From Hyphomicrobiales bacterium (GTDB lineage: Bacteria; Pseudomonadota; Alphaproteobacteria; Rhizobiales; Rhizobiaceae): a DNA stretch of 64,000 nt. The stretch spans positions 62,001 through 126,000 of the forward strand of contig UBYX01000005.1 in assembly GCA_900469955.1 (NCBI GenBank), in the 5' to 3' direction. Position numbers and translations under genes: made by a program. Under the pieces are notes generated by a model. It made no database searches, was not told the DNA's origin, and saw only the letters and a program-made list of their open reading frames with translations. Below are positions 55,733 through 64,000 of this stretch, one piece after another; the stretch's first letter is position 1, and each line of letters opens with the position of its first letter.

Positions 55733-57349
55733 TCAGTGCCGGAAGTGGCGCATGCCGGTGAAGACCATGGCGACGTTGTGCTCGTCGGCAGCGGCAATCA
55801 CCTCATCATCCCGCATGGAGCCGCCCGGTTGGATAACGGCCGTCGCACCGGCCGCGATCGCCGACAGCAGGCCGTCGGCAAACGGAAAGAAAGCCTCCGA
55901 GGCGACGGCTGATCCCTTGGTCATAGGTTCCGCCCATCCCGAGGCTTTTGCCGCTTCCTCCGCCTTGATGGCGGCGATGCGCGCCGAATCCACCCGGCTC
56001 ATCTGGCCGGCGCCGATGCCCGCCGTCTGGCCGTCCTTGGCATAGACGATGGCGTTGGACTTCACGTGCTTGGCTACCTTGTAGGCGAACTTCATGTCTT
56101 CCAGTTCGCGTTCGCTCGGAGGCCGCTTCGTCACGACACGCAGGTCGATATCCTCGATCATGCCGTTATCCCGGGTCTGGACGAGGAGGCCGCCCGAAAC
56201 TGTCTTGGCGGTGATCCCCCGCGAACGCGGATCCGGCAGGCCGCCGGTCACCAGCAGGCGCAGGTTTTTCTTGGTGGCAATGATTGCCTTGGCTTCGTCC
56301 GAAACTTCGGGAGCGATAATCACTTCGGTGAACAGCTTGACGATCTCTTCTGCCGTCTCGCCGTCGAGAAGCTGGTTCAGCGCGATGATGCCGCCGAAGG
56401 CGGAGGTGGAATCGCAGGCGAGCGCACGCAGATAAGCGTCCTTCAAGGTCTGACCCGTTGCCACGCCGCAAGGATTGGCGTGCTTGATGATGGCACAGGC
56501 CGGCGCCTTTTCGGGTGCAAATTCGGCAATCAGCTCGAAAGCGCCATCCGTGTCGTTGATGTTGTTATAGGAAAGCTGCTTTCCTTGTAGAAGCCTGGCG
56601 GTGGCAACACCGGGACGATTTTCGCCGGTGACGTAGAAGCCCGCGCTCTGATGCGGGTTTTCGCCGTATCGCATCTCTTCCTTCAAGACACCGCCGATCG
56701 TCCGGTAGCGGGGAATCTCGATGTCCAGCGCTTCCGCAAACCATTTGGAGATTGCCGTGTCATAGGCAGCAGTTCGGGCATAGGCTTTGGCGGCCAGCTT
56801 CTGGCGGAAGGCATAAACCGTTTGTCCTTCGTTGCTCCGCAGCGCTTCGATGAGCGCGGGATAGTCGGAAGGGTCGACGACGATCGTGACATAGGCATGG
56901 TTCTTGGCCGAGGCGCGGATCATCGCAGGGCCGCCGATATCGATGTTCTCCACAGTGGTCGGGTAATCGCCGCCCGCAGCACGTACTTCTTCGAAGGGGT
57001 AAAGATTGATGACGGCGAGATCGATGGCTTCGATTCCGTGCTCCTTCATCGCTGCCGCATGTTCCTGATCGTCTCGAATGGCGAGAAGCCCGCCATGCAC
57101 CGTCGGATGCAGCGTCTTCACGCGGCCATCCATGATTTCCGGAAAACCGGTCACGTCCGACACGTCTGTCACGGAAAGGCCGGCCGCCGCGATCGCCTTG
57201 TGTGTTCCGCCTGTCGACAGCAGCCTCACGCCTTGAGAGACCAGAGCCTGGGCAAGCTCGATGATGCCGGTCTTGTCGGAGACCGAGAGCAGTGCGGTGC
57301 GAATTTTGATACGGTCGGGAGCAGGGATTTTTTTGGAAACGACGGCCAT
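55733..57349 (-). CDS. purH: bifunctional AICAR formyltransferase/IMP cyclohydrolase
   Basis: This enzyme catalyses the last two steps of IMP synthesis. It has 538 residues: an N-terminal MGS-like cyclohydrolase domain ([52 protein letters not shown]) and a C-terminal transformylase domain ([14 protein letters not shown] as MRYGENPHQ here, [20 protein letters not shown] as [10 protein letters not shown]). Both domains look intact. Confidence 0.97.
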   Translation of the reverse strand: MAVVSKKIPAPDRIKIRTALLSVSDKTGIIELAQALVSQGVRLLSTGGTHKAIAAAGLSVTDVSDVTGFPEIMDGRVKTLHPTVHGGLLAIRDDQEHAAAMKEHGIEAIDLAVINLYPFEEVRAAGGDYPTTVENIDIGGPAMIRASAKNHAYVTIVVDPSDYPALIEALRSNEGQTVYAFRQKLAAKAYARTAAYDTAISKWFAEALDIEIPRYRTIGGVLKEEMRYGENPHQSAGFYVTGENRPGVATARLLQGKQLSYNNINDTDGAFELIAEFAPEKAPACAIIKHANPCGVATGQTLKDAYLRALACDSTSAFGGIIALNQLLDGETAEEIVKLFTEVIIAPEVSDEAKAIIATKKNLRLLVTGGLPDPRSRGITAKTVSGGLLVQTRDNGMIEDIDLRVVTKRPPSERELEDMKFAYKVAKHVKSNAIVYAKDGQTAGIGAGQMSRVDSARIAAIKAEEAAKASGWAEPMTKGSAVASEAFFPFADGLLSAIAAGATAVIQPGGSMRDDEVIAAADEHNVAMVFTGMRHFRH

Positions 57350-57430
57350 CGGTCTCTCCTGGGAACGCGCCGCAAACCGGCGCTGCGAAGGATTGCCGCC
57401 GTTAGCATAGCTACGGGCCTCAGGGGAAGC

Positions 57431-59113
57431 CTATTCGCCGCGCCTCAGCATCCAACGGATGTCCGAAGTATGAGGCAATGAGAACTCGATGACGAGCTGT
57501 TGGCTCGGCCTGGCGCCGGAAACGTCCGCAAAAAAGATGTCCTCGTCGATCAGGACCTGCAGGCCGGGAGCTGCGAAAATCCACGTCTCGCCATCCGGGG
57601 CGCGCATGACGACACTTTCTTCGTCACGCCGCAGGAGCGAGATGGCCGGGTGGATATGGAACCGTGCCGCCGCGGGGAAGGGATCGTCTTCGGCTGCCTT
57701 CCCTTCAGGGAAGAACAACCGGTCGTGCCCCTTGATCTTGTTGCCCTTGGCGTTGAGCCCGATCTCGCGTTCGTGCAGATAACCGAACTCGCGGCCATAG
57801 CCATTGTGCGTCGCCCGCAGCCAGTCGTTGCCATGGGGATCGTCCCAACGCTCCACCTCCACCTCCGATACGCCGCCGAGCAAGATCGGGCCGGCGAGCC
57901 TGGAACGGGCAACGCGACCGGAGGAGGTTTCGTTGAGGGTCACGGTCGAATGGGCGGCGGTCGAGCGGGCAATCTGCCGATAGGTGCGACTGCCATGTTT
58001 CGGCGCGCCGCTGTTGACGATGAAGCGATACCGGCCAGAGGACATTTCGAAGGAGAGGCAGCCGGCGTGAGCGCCGCGCGAAAGCTCGGTCGAAAGCGCG
58101 TGCCCCGTATCGACGATCAGCGTGGTGCCTTCTGCCGAAAGGCGATGGTAGTTCATGTGCGGCAGGGCCTTGAACGGCTTCCCCGCGGTTTCGTCATACC
58201 GCAGCACGGACATCAGTTCGCTTGCCGGTGTCGCACTCGCCCCGTTGAACAGAGCAAGATCGCCGTCCTGGTGACGGAAGAAACGCAGAGCGGGATACAT
58301 CCGGTCGATCGTCGGGATGAGCTTCTGCGGCAGGTCGTGCCCCAGGTTGATATAGGTTTGGCGAAGCGGCAGAAGGTCGATGAGGAGGTCGAGCACCGCC
58401 CGCGGATTGCGCGATATATGGCCTCCGTCTGCCAGGATCTGCCGCTCCAGTTCCCGATCGAGCCGATTGCCTTCGCGGCGGATATAGGCAGCCCTCGTCG
58501 GCATCGAGATCGAGGCCATGGCGAGTGCGATCCGCAGCCTCAAACGGGTATCGCCTTCAGGCGTACAGCCAGCTATCTTCCGGAGATAGCGCACCTGATA
58601 GGCCAGGCTTTTCATGAAGCGCCGGTAAAAACCCGCCTCGGCACCCTGCAGGACAACCGTGGAATGGGAGAGCCAGGCGATCACCCGCTCGGCCGCCACA
58701 TTCGCCTCCCACGCCAAACCTTTCGGCCGTCGACCATGGAGCGCGATCCAGTCGGCCACCACCTGCCGGACATGGGCGCAACTGGCTTCGGTCTTGTTGG
58801 TACGGATATGCCTGAGCCAGGCAAACGAATGCAGACGCTCGGCAAAGGCGCGAGATGGAAGCTCGACAGAAAAGGGCGAGTCCCCGTAGGTTTCCAGGAT
58901 GCGGCCGGCCAGGGGAAAGCGGCCTTCAAGAATCTCTTCAGCCACAAAAGGATCGAGCGACCTCAAGTCGGTGGGTGCGACGATCAACCGGTCCGGCACA
59001 TGGAGAGAAAAGAAGGTGACAGCCAGACGCAATCCGGCCGACCGCCGGCAAAAGCGGCGCCAGATCTCCCGCAAGCCGTAGGAGAAGAGCCTCCGGCGAT
59101 CTGCGAGCCGCAT
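57431..59113 (-). CDS. heparinase II/III family protein
   Basis: A 560-residue protein from ATG 59113; TTG codons at 59119 and 59143 are alternatives. It has an N-terminal alpha-helical toroid-like part (LHSFAWLRHIRTNK, WLSHSTVVLQGAE, GGHISRNPRAVLDLLIDL) and a C-terminal beta-sandwich (LIVDTGHALSTELSRGAHAG, LSFEMSSGRYRFIVNSG). This is the layout of heparinase II/III-like lyases. In Rhizobiaceae a member lies between rsmB and purH. It has no clear signal peptide and an unknown polysaccharide substrate. Confidence 0.83.
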   Translation of the reverse strand: MRLADRRRLFSYGLREIWRRFCRRSAGLRLAVTFFSLHVPDRLIVAPTDLRSLDPFVAEEILEGRFPLAGRILETYGDSPFSVELPSRAFAERLHSFAWLRHIRTNKTEASCAHVRQVVADWIALHGRRPKGLAWEANVAAERVIAWLSHSTVVLQGAEAGFYRRFMKSLAYQVRYLRKIAGCTPEGDTRLRLRIALAMASISMPTRAAYIRREGNRLDRELERQILADGGHISRNPRAVLDLLIDLLPLRQTYINLGHDLPQKLIPTIDRMYPALRFFRHQDGDLALFNGASATPASELMSVLRYDETAGKPFKALPHMNYHRLSAEGTTLIVDTGHALSTELSRGAHAGCLSFEMSSGRYRFIVNSGAPKHGSRTYRQIARSTAAHSTVTLNETSSGRVARSRLAGPILLGGVSEVEVERWDDPHGNDWLRATHNGYGREFGYLHEREIGLNAKGNKIKGHDRLFFPEGKAAEDDPFPAAARFHIHPAISLLRRDEESVVMRAPDGETWIFAAPGLQVLIDEDIFFADVSGARPSQQLVIEFSLPHTSDIRWMLRRGE

Positions 59114-59145
59114 GGTCAATCTAGAACACTCCGCAGGATTCAATC

Positions 59146-59165
59146 TTCCGGCCGGTCGGCCGGAA
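59146..59165. other. palindrome between rsmB and the heparinase-like gene
   Basis: TTCCGGCCG-GT-CGGCCGGAA (59146-59165) is a 9+2+9 perfect inverted repeat between two genes read on the minus strand. It could be an attenuating hairpin or an RNA processing site. No T-run is present. Confidence 0.4.
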
Positions 59166-59212
59166 TCACTTTAGCTCATTCGAAACAATGAACTTGTATG
59201 GTGAACAAAGCT

Positions 59213-60610
59213 TTACTGGCGCTGAAGCACGCTTGCGAAGAATCCATCCATTCCGCCCACGAACCTGTCGTCTCCGGGCAGCATGGCCGGCGTCGTCCGG
59301 AATTCGCCAAGCGGAGAAATCGCCTCTTCCAAGCCCGGCCAATTCGCCTGTTCGATGGGAAGCCGTGTTAGCTCGGCATGATCCTTAAGCACCCGCGCGA
59401 TGAGCTCTTCACCTTCGGAGGGATCAAGGGAACAATTGGAAAAAACTACGATACCGCCCGGTTTTACGAGCGTGACTGCATGGCGCAGCATCTTCTCCTG
59501 TAGAGCAGCAAGCTTTGCGATATCCTCCGGTCCTTTGACCCAGAGCACATCAGGATGCCGCCGGCTCGTGCCCGTCGAGGAACAGGGCGCGTCGAGTAAA
59601 ACCCCATCCAGCAGTTCTTCCGGTTTATAGTCGAAAAGATCGCCGGCGATGAATTCAGCCTCAAGGCTCAGCCGTGCAAAATTTTCCTTCAGTCGGGCCA
59701 GCCGGTTGGCGGATTGCTCGACGGCGGTCACCTTCGCCCCCGCCGCGGCGAGCTGGGCGGTCTTGCCGCCCGGCGCAGCGCAAAGGTCGGCTATCCTCTT
59801 GCCCTTCAGATCCCCGAAAAGTTGGGCAGGAATGCTGGCGGCCGCATCCTGTACCCACCAGGCACCTTCTGCAAACCCTTCAAGCGCCGCCACCGATCCT
59901 TCGAATATCGGCATCCTGATGCTGCCTGTCGGCAGAAGATTGCCACCGAGCTTTTCGGCCCAAACTTCGGGGTCGGATTTCGCGGTCAGATCGATTGCCG
60001 GCGGCACGAGCTGCGCCTCGGCGATGCGAACCGCCGCAACCTCGCCGTAAGCTGCGGCAAGCCGTTGGCTGAACCAGTCAGGCACCGGCGAAATAGAGGT
60101 TGTTCTTGCCAGAACCTCGTCCTTCTCCCGCACCAGCCTGCGCAAGACGGCATTGACGAGCTTTGCAAAGCGACGGTTACGCGGGTCGCGATTGGCCTGC
60201 TCGACGGCAAGATCCACGACCGCATGGGATGGTACGTCGAGATGAAGAATTTGAGCCGCCGCCGTGACCAGCACATGATGGAGGGCACGCGCCCCTTCCG
60301 GCAGCGGCGTCTCGATGAGCGATGCGATTGCCGCCTCCAGCCGGGGCAAATGCCGGAGCGCAGTCGTCAGGATCGCGCGGGTCAAGGCCCGGTCCGCATC
60401 GCTCAGCACTTTATAGGCCGGATTGCCGTGCACAGGATCAAGCATGCCGTCGAGCGAGGTCTTGCGGTCCACAACCGCCGCCAACAGCTTGGCTGCGGTC
60501 GCCCGAACCTCAAGCCCGGGTTTTTGCGCCTCGCCCTGCGTGGGCAAGTTCGGTTTGCTGCGGTACTGCTTGTGTGGAGGCGATTTCTTGTTTTTCTTGG
60601 GCTCACTCAA
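59213..60610 (-). CDS. rsmB: 16S rRNA (cytosine967-C5)-methyltransferase RsmB
   Basis: A 465-residue enzyme. The N-terminal NusB-like RNA-binding domain ([40 protein letters not shown]) is followed by the Rossmann methyltransferase domain. That domain has [37 protein letters not shown] with a catalytic Cys, and [15 protein letters not shown] with the second Cys. A basic N-terminal tail ([13 protein letters not shown]) is extra. Its start overlaps the htpX stop (ATGA). Confidence 0.93.
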   Translation of the reverse strand: MSEPKKNKKSPPHKQYRSKPNLPTQGEAQKPGLEVRATAAKLLAAVVDRKTSLDGMLDPVHGNPAYKVLSDADRALTRAILTTALRHLPRLEAAIASLIETPLPEGARALHHVLVTAAAQILHLDVPSHAVVDLAVEQANRDPRNRRFAKLVNAVLRRLVREKDEVLARTTSISPVPDWFSQRLAAAYGEVAAVRIAEAQLVPPAIDLTAKSDPEVWAEKLGGNLLPTGSIRMPIFEGSVAALEGFAEGAWWVQDAAASIPAQLFGDLKGKRIADLCAAPGGKTAQLAAAGAKVTAVEQSANRLARLKENFARLSLEAEFIAGDLFDYKPEELLDGVLLDAPCSSTGTSRRHPDVLWVKGPEDIAKLAALQEKMLRHAVTLVKPGGIVVFSNCSLDPSEGEELIARVLKDHAELTRLPIEQANWPGLEEAISPLGEFRTTPAMLPGDDRFVGGMDGFFASVLQRQ

Positions 60611-61572
60611 GACCAGGGACCTTTGCGCGGTTCATTGGAACCGCGGCCCCAGCCGGTAGTCGGCACGGAGCGCGCGGTGCGCTGCGGTCTATCAGTCCTG
60701 AAGCCGCCCGTCGAGCCGCCGCCGGGGAACTGCCCTGCCATCTGCTGCAGCGCTGCGATCCGGTTTTCCGTATTCGGATGGGTCGAAAACAGATTGTCCA
60801 TGCGCTCGCCCGAAAGGGGGTTGATGATGAACATATGCGCCGTGGCAGGATTGCGCTCTGCTTCATAATTGGGAATGGCATGTGCCGCGCCGGCAATCTT
60901 GTTAAGCGCCGAGGCCAGCCACAACGGATTGCCACAGATTTCTGCGCCGCGCCGGTCGGCGGAATATTCACGTGTACGGCTGATCGCCATCTGCACCAGC
61001 ATAGCGGCAAGCGGCGCAACGATCATCGCCACCAGCACGCCGATAAAACCGAGCGGGTTGCTGTTGTTCTCGCGGTTGCCGCCGAAGAAAAAGGCGAAAT
61101 TGCCGAGCATGGAGATCGCACCCGCAAGCGTCGCCGTGATCGTCATCGTCAGCGTATCGCGGTTCTGGATATGCGCCAGCTCATGGGCCATCACGCCTGC
61201 CACCTCCTCATGCGTCAAGCGCTGCAAAAGGCCCGTGGAGGCGGCAACGGCAGCGTTTTGCGGATTGCGCCCCGTGGCAAAGGCATTCGGCTGGGGGTTG
61301 TCGTAGATATAGACCTTCGGCATGGGCAGGCCCGCATTGGCCGCCAGGTCACGGATCATGTTGTAGAATTCGGGAGCGGTGCGCGCATCCACCTCCTGGG
61401 CATGATAGGCTGACAACACCATCTTGTCCGAGTTCCAGTAGGAAAAGAGGTTCATGCCGGCCGCGATCACCAGCGCGATCATCATGCCGCTTTTGCCGCC
61501 GATCAGGAATCCGACGCCCATGAACAGGGCCGTCATGAAGGCCAGAAGCATGGCGGTGCGCATCACGTTCAT
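60607..61572 (-). CDS. htpX: membrane zinc metalloprotease HtpX
   Basis: An M48 inner-membrane protease for quality control, 321 residues from ATG 61572 (GGAGAG 6 nt upstream). It has N-terminal helices ([20 protein letters not shown]), a conserved NAFATGRNP block, the zinc motif [14 protein letters not shown], two further helices, and [19 protein letters not shown] with the third ligand Glu. A Gly/Arg/Pro-rich tail of about 35 residues ends the protein. It is translationally coupled to rsmB. Confidence 0.95.
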   Translation of the reverse strand: MNVMRTAMLLAFMTALFMGVGFLIGGKSGMMIALVIAAGMNLFSYWNSDKMVLSAYHAQEVDARTAPEFYNMIRDLAANAGLPMPKVYIYDNPQPNAFATGRNPQNAAVAASTGLLQRLTHEEVAGVMAHELAHIQNRDTLTMTITATLAGAISMLGNFAFFFGGNRENNSNPLGFIGVLVAMIVAPLAAMLVQMAISRTREYSADRRGAEICGNPLWLASALNKIAGAAHAIPNYEAERNPATAHMFIINPLSGERMDNLFSTHPNTENRIAALQQMAGQFPGGGSTGGFRTDRPQRTARSVPTTGWGRGSNEPRKGPWS

Positions 61573-61684
61573 CGTCGTCTCTCCGTTGCCGATGCCGCTC
61601 AAGGGTTTTCCCGCGGCGACGAACGCCCTATGATGTGGTCAATTCGACCGCAGTTTTCAATAAACCATGCAAGTGATCTGAAAG

Positions 61685-61903
61685 ATGCAGAAGGTAGATA
61701 ACGACAATATCGATACCTCGGCTAAGGAAGAGGCTCCGCAGAAATCTCTGCCCCCAGCGGCTCAGCGCGCGCTGAAGGAAGCGGAAGAACGCCGACAGGC
61801 CGAAGCGAGGACCGACATACCGGCGGAATATGGTGGCCGGGGTGGCGCCGATCCCGCACGTTTCGGCGACTGGGAAATCAACGGCCGGGCGATCGACTTC
61901 TAA
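61685..61903 (+). CDS. succinate dehydrogenase assembly factor 4 family protein (DUF1674)
   Basis: A 72-residue protein. The C-terminal PAEYGGRGGADPARFGDWE followed by INGRAIDF is the DUF1674 hallmark. The N-terminal 45 residues are charged and probably disordered. Mitochondrial and bacterial relatives (Sdh8/SDHAF4) bind flavinylated SdhA and help assemble complex II. The sdh genes are not in this window. Confidence 0.88.
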   Translation: MQKVDNDNIDTSAKEEAPQKSLPPAAQRALKEAEERRQAEARTDIPAEYGGRGGADPARFGDWEINGRAIDF

Positions 61904-61953
61904 AGGTAAATATTCCTATTGACTTTCGTCTATGATCGGAATTTATTCCTTTC

Positions 61954-62400
61954 ATGGTCAAGGTATTTTTGATTCTGGCTGGTTTCGTCGCCGCCGTCTC
62001 CGCGCAAGCATTGGCGCGCGAGGAAATATCAGGCCCCGTCGCGGCGAAAATCCTGCGGGTTATCGACGGCGACACGCTGCTTGTCGAAGCTCAACCCTGG
62101 CCGCAGCAGACGATGGAAGTGTATGTTCGGATACGCGGCATCGATGCACCGGAACTGAAATCGAAATGCGATCGTATCCGCCGGGCCGGGCTTGATGCGC
62201 AGCGGGCGCTGGAGACGCTGGCCGCGGTTTCTTCCAACATCCAGCTCACCCGGATTTCAGGCGACAAGTATTTCGGCCGCATCGTCGCCGACGTGATGCT
62301 GTCGGACGGCCGTAGCGCCGCAAGCGACCTTCTGCTTGCCGGCCTCGTGCAAGGCTATGACGGAGGCCGGAAGCCACATCAGATCTGCGACACCGATTAA
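61954..62400 (+). CDS. secreted thermonuclease-family protein
   Basis: A 148-residue staphylococcal-nuclease-like protein. A signal peptide (MVKVFLILAGFVAAVSAQALA) is followed by AAKILRVIDGDTLLVEA, VRIRGIDAPELKSKC (Arg, Asp, Glu of the active site) and KYFGRIVADVMLSDG with the second Arg. It lacks the extended C-terminal helices of true thermonucleases, like many alphaproteobacterial SNase-fold proteins. It may bind or cut nucleic acid in the periplasm. Confidence 0.85.
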   Translation: MVKVFLILAGFVAAVSAQALAREEISGPVAAKILRVIDGDTLLVEAQPWPQQTMEVYVRIRGIDAPELKSKCDRIRRAGLDAQRALETLAAVSSNIQLTRISGDKYFGRIVADVMLSDGRSAASDLLLAGLVQGYDGGRKPHQICDTD

Positions 62401-62428
62401 AAAGGCCGCTCCGAGGAGCGGCCTTTTT
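62399..62428. terminator. bidirectional terminator between nuclease gene and acsA
   Basis: AAAAAGGCCGCTCC (62399-62412) and GGAGCGGCCTTTTT (62415-62428) form a 14-bp stem with T-runs on either side. It serves both convergent genes and starts at the stop codon of the nuclease gene. Confidence 0.9.
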
Positions 62429-62429
62429 A

Positions 62430-64000
62430 TCACCCGGCCTTGTTCTGGCGGTTGGCGATGAGGTCATCGACGACGCCCGGATCGGCGAGCGTCGAAGTAT
62501 CGCCAAGCGCTCCGAAATCATCCTCGGCGATCTTGCGCAGGATGCGGCGCATGATCTTGCCGGAGCGGGTCTTGGGCAGCCCGGGCGAGAACTGGATCTT
62601 GTCCGGCGCCGCGATCGGGCCGATTTCCTGGCGAACGTGTTTCACCAGCTCCTGGCGCAGGGTATCGTTCCCCTCGTTGCCGGCCATCAGGGTGACGTAG
62701 CAATAAATGCCCTGGCCCTTGATGTTGTGCGGGTAACCGACAACAGCGGCTTCCGATACCAGGTGGTGGGAAACAAGCGCCGATTCGACTTCCGCCGTGC
62801 CAAGCCGGTGGCCCGACACGTTCAGCACGTCGTCAACGCGGCCGGTGATCCAGTAATAACCATCCTCGTCACGCCGGCAGCCGTCGCCGGTGAAATATTT
62901 GCCCTTGTACGTGGAGAAATACGTCTGCACGAAGCGTTCGTGGTCGCCATAGACCGTGCGCATCTGGCCGGGCCATGAATCGGTGATGCAGAGATTGCCG
63001 TCGGCCGGCCCGTCCAGCACATTACCTTCGTTGTCGACCAGTTCCGGCTTGATCCCGAAGAACGGTTTGGTTGCCGAACCCGGCTTGAGGTCGGTGGCCC
63101 CGGGCAGCGGGGTGATCATGTGGCCGCCGGTTTCCGTCTGCCACCAGGTATCGATCACCGGGCAGCGCTTGTCGCCGACCACGTTATAGTACCACTCCCA
63201 GGCCTCCGGATTGATCGGCTCGCCAACGGTGCCGAGCAGGCGCAGGCTTGTCCGAGCCGAGCGCTTCACGAACTCGTCGCCGGCACCCATCAGCGAGCGG
63301 ATCGCCGTCGGCGCGGTATAAAAGATGTTGACCTTGTGCTTGTCGATGATTTCCCAGAAACGGCCCTGATCGGGGAAATTCGGCACGCCCTCGAACATCA
63401 GCGAGGTGGCGCAATTGGCGAGCGGTCCATAAACGATATAGGAATGGCCGGTGACCCAGCCCACATCAGCCGTGCACCAGTAGATGTCGCCGTCGTGATA
63501 GTCGAAGACATATTCATGGGTCATCGCCGCATAGACGAGATAGCCGCCGGTGGTGTGCAGCACGCCTTTCGGTTTGCCGGTTGAGCCCGACGTGTAGAGG
63601 ATGAAAAGCGGATCTTCCGCCTTCATCTTCACCGGCTCGCAATGTTCCTTCACACTGGCGATTTCCTGGTGGTACCAGAGGTCGCGGCCCGGCGCCCAGC
63701 CGGTCTTGCCGCCGGTGCGGCGCACCACCACCACCTTGTTGACGATGACATGCTGGCGGGCGGCGATGTGGATCGCGGTATCGGTATTTTCCTTCAGCGG
63801 CACCGGCTTGCCGCCGCGTACCCCTTCGTCGCAGGTGATGACGAAGGTCGATTGGCAGTCGATGATGCGGCCGGCGAGCGCTTCCGGTGAGAAGCCGCCG
63901 AAGACCACCGAATGAACGGCGCCGATGCGGGCGCAGGCGAGCATCGCATAGGCCGCTTCGGGGATCATCGGCATGTAGATGGTGACGCGGTCACCCTTCT
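62430..64000 (-). CDS. acsA: acetyl-CoA synthetase, C-terminal part (5' end outside window)
   Basis: This enzyme activates acetate to acetyl-CoA with ATP. The frame is open through base 64000, so the first 130 or so residues are missing. Visible are [38 protein letters not shown] (P-loop), [38 protein letters not shown] and a C-terminal [18 protein letters not shown], with the Lys that is reversibly acetylated in the family. Confidence 0.97.
   Translation of the reverse strand, partial: KGDRVTIYMPMIPEAAYAMLACARIGAVHSVVFGGFSPEALAGRIIDCQSTFVITCDEGVRGGKPVPLKENTDTAIHIAARQHVIVNKVVVVRRTGGKTGWAPGRDLWYHQEIASVKEHCEPVKMKAEDPLFILYTSGSTGKPKGVLHTTGGYLVYAAMTHEYVFDYHDGDIYWCTADVGWVTGHSYIVYGPLANCATSLMFEGVPNFPDQGRFWEIIDKHKVNIFYTAPTAIRSLMGAGDEFVKRSARTSLRLLGTVGEPINPEAWEWYYNVVGDKRCPVIDTWWQTETGGHMITPLPGATDLKPGSATKPFFGIKPELVDNEGNVLDGPADGNLCITDSWPGQMRTVYGDHERFVQTYFSTYKGKYFTGDGCRRDEDGYYWITGRVDDVLNVSGHRLGTAEVESALVSHHLVSEAAVVGYPHNIKGQGIYCYVTLMAGNEGNDTLRQELVKHVRQEIGPIAAPDKIQFSPGLPKTRSGKIMRRILRKIAEDDFGALGDTSTLADPGVVDDLIANRQNKAG

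Overview
The window is chromosomal DNA from an alphaproteobacterium, most likely a member of the Rhizobiaceae (Rhizobium/Agrobacterium/Sinorhizobium/Shinella-like; the genus is not resolved). This rests on the gene order rplU-rpmA-GNAT-GNAT-obgE-proB-proA-nadD-rsfS-rlmH-envC-ctpA-yibQ-rppH, an imuA-imuB-dnaE2 mutagenesis cassette behind a GTTC-N7-GTTC LexA box, a 180-kDa-class NAD glutamate dehydrogenase, and SDHAF4 (DUF1674) and LivM-LivG proteins. Coding density is high. I saw no insertion sequence, prophage, CRISPR array, rRNA gene or replication origin. One tRNA gene is present, tRNA-Ser(CGA).

Layout. (1) 1-5794: the 3' end of kynureninase, then a branched-chain/aromatic-type ABC transporter (binding protein, LivH, a LivM-LivG fusion, LivF). 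An unusual nested inverted repeat lies between kynU and the transporter. (2) 5806-15707: a compact, mostly overlapping accessory neighbourhood. It holds a membrane sulfatase/phosphatase-superfamily enzyme, a UPF0104 flippase-like protein, an FkbM methyltransferase, a CDP-alcohol phosphatidyltransferase with a 33-residue small ORF in front, a BchC-like zinc dehydrogenase, a degenerate 6-pyruvoyl-tetrahydropterin-synthase homologue, a GT4 glycosyltransferase, a SAM methyltransferase, a RibD-type reductase and a GT87-type membrane glycosyltransferase. This is the best candidate for an undescribed pathway: I infer synthesis, glycosylation, methylation and membrane export or anchoring of a pterin- or pyrimidine-derived molecule. 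A Tat-exported glycosidase-like protein (15738-17270) follows. (3) 17518-30868: tRNA-Ser, then the conserved housekeeping run from ribosomal proteins L21/L27 through ObgE, proline synthesis, NAD synthesis, ribosome silencing, 23S rRNA methylation, cell-separation peptidoglycan control and the RNA pyrophosphohydrolase. (4) 30987-39800: bacterioferritin and its ferredoxin, the SOS mutasome imuA-imuB-dnaE2, a minimal zincin, DUF1737 and a CitE-like lyase. (5) 39938-49234: leuD-RidA-leuB, a PAP2 phosphatase, an MHS transporter with a large extra periplasmic domain, asd, a lytic transglycosylase, carbonic anhydrase and a pyridoxal kinase. (6) 49403-64000: NAD-glutamate dehydrogenase, a UMF1 transporter, purH, a heparinase-like protein, rsmB, htpX, SDHAF4, a secreted nuclease and the C-terminal part of acetyl-CoA synthetase.

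How the genes fit together. Regions 3, 5 and 6 are core metabolism and information processing: Leu, Asp-family and Pro synthesis, purines, NAD, ribosome maturation. Region 4 combines iron storage with DNA-damage-induced mutagenesis. Regions 1 and 2 are the variable part. Strong hairpin terminators bound several units, for example after rpmA, leuB, PAP2, asd and the nuclease gene. All assignments come from reading motifs, lengths and context by eye; no database search was run.
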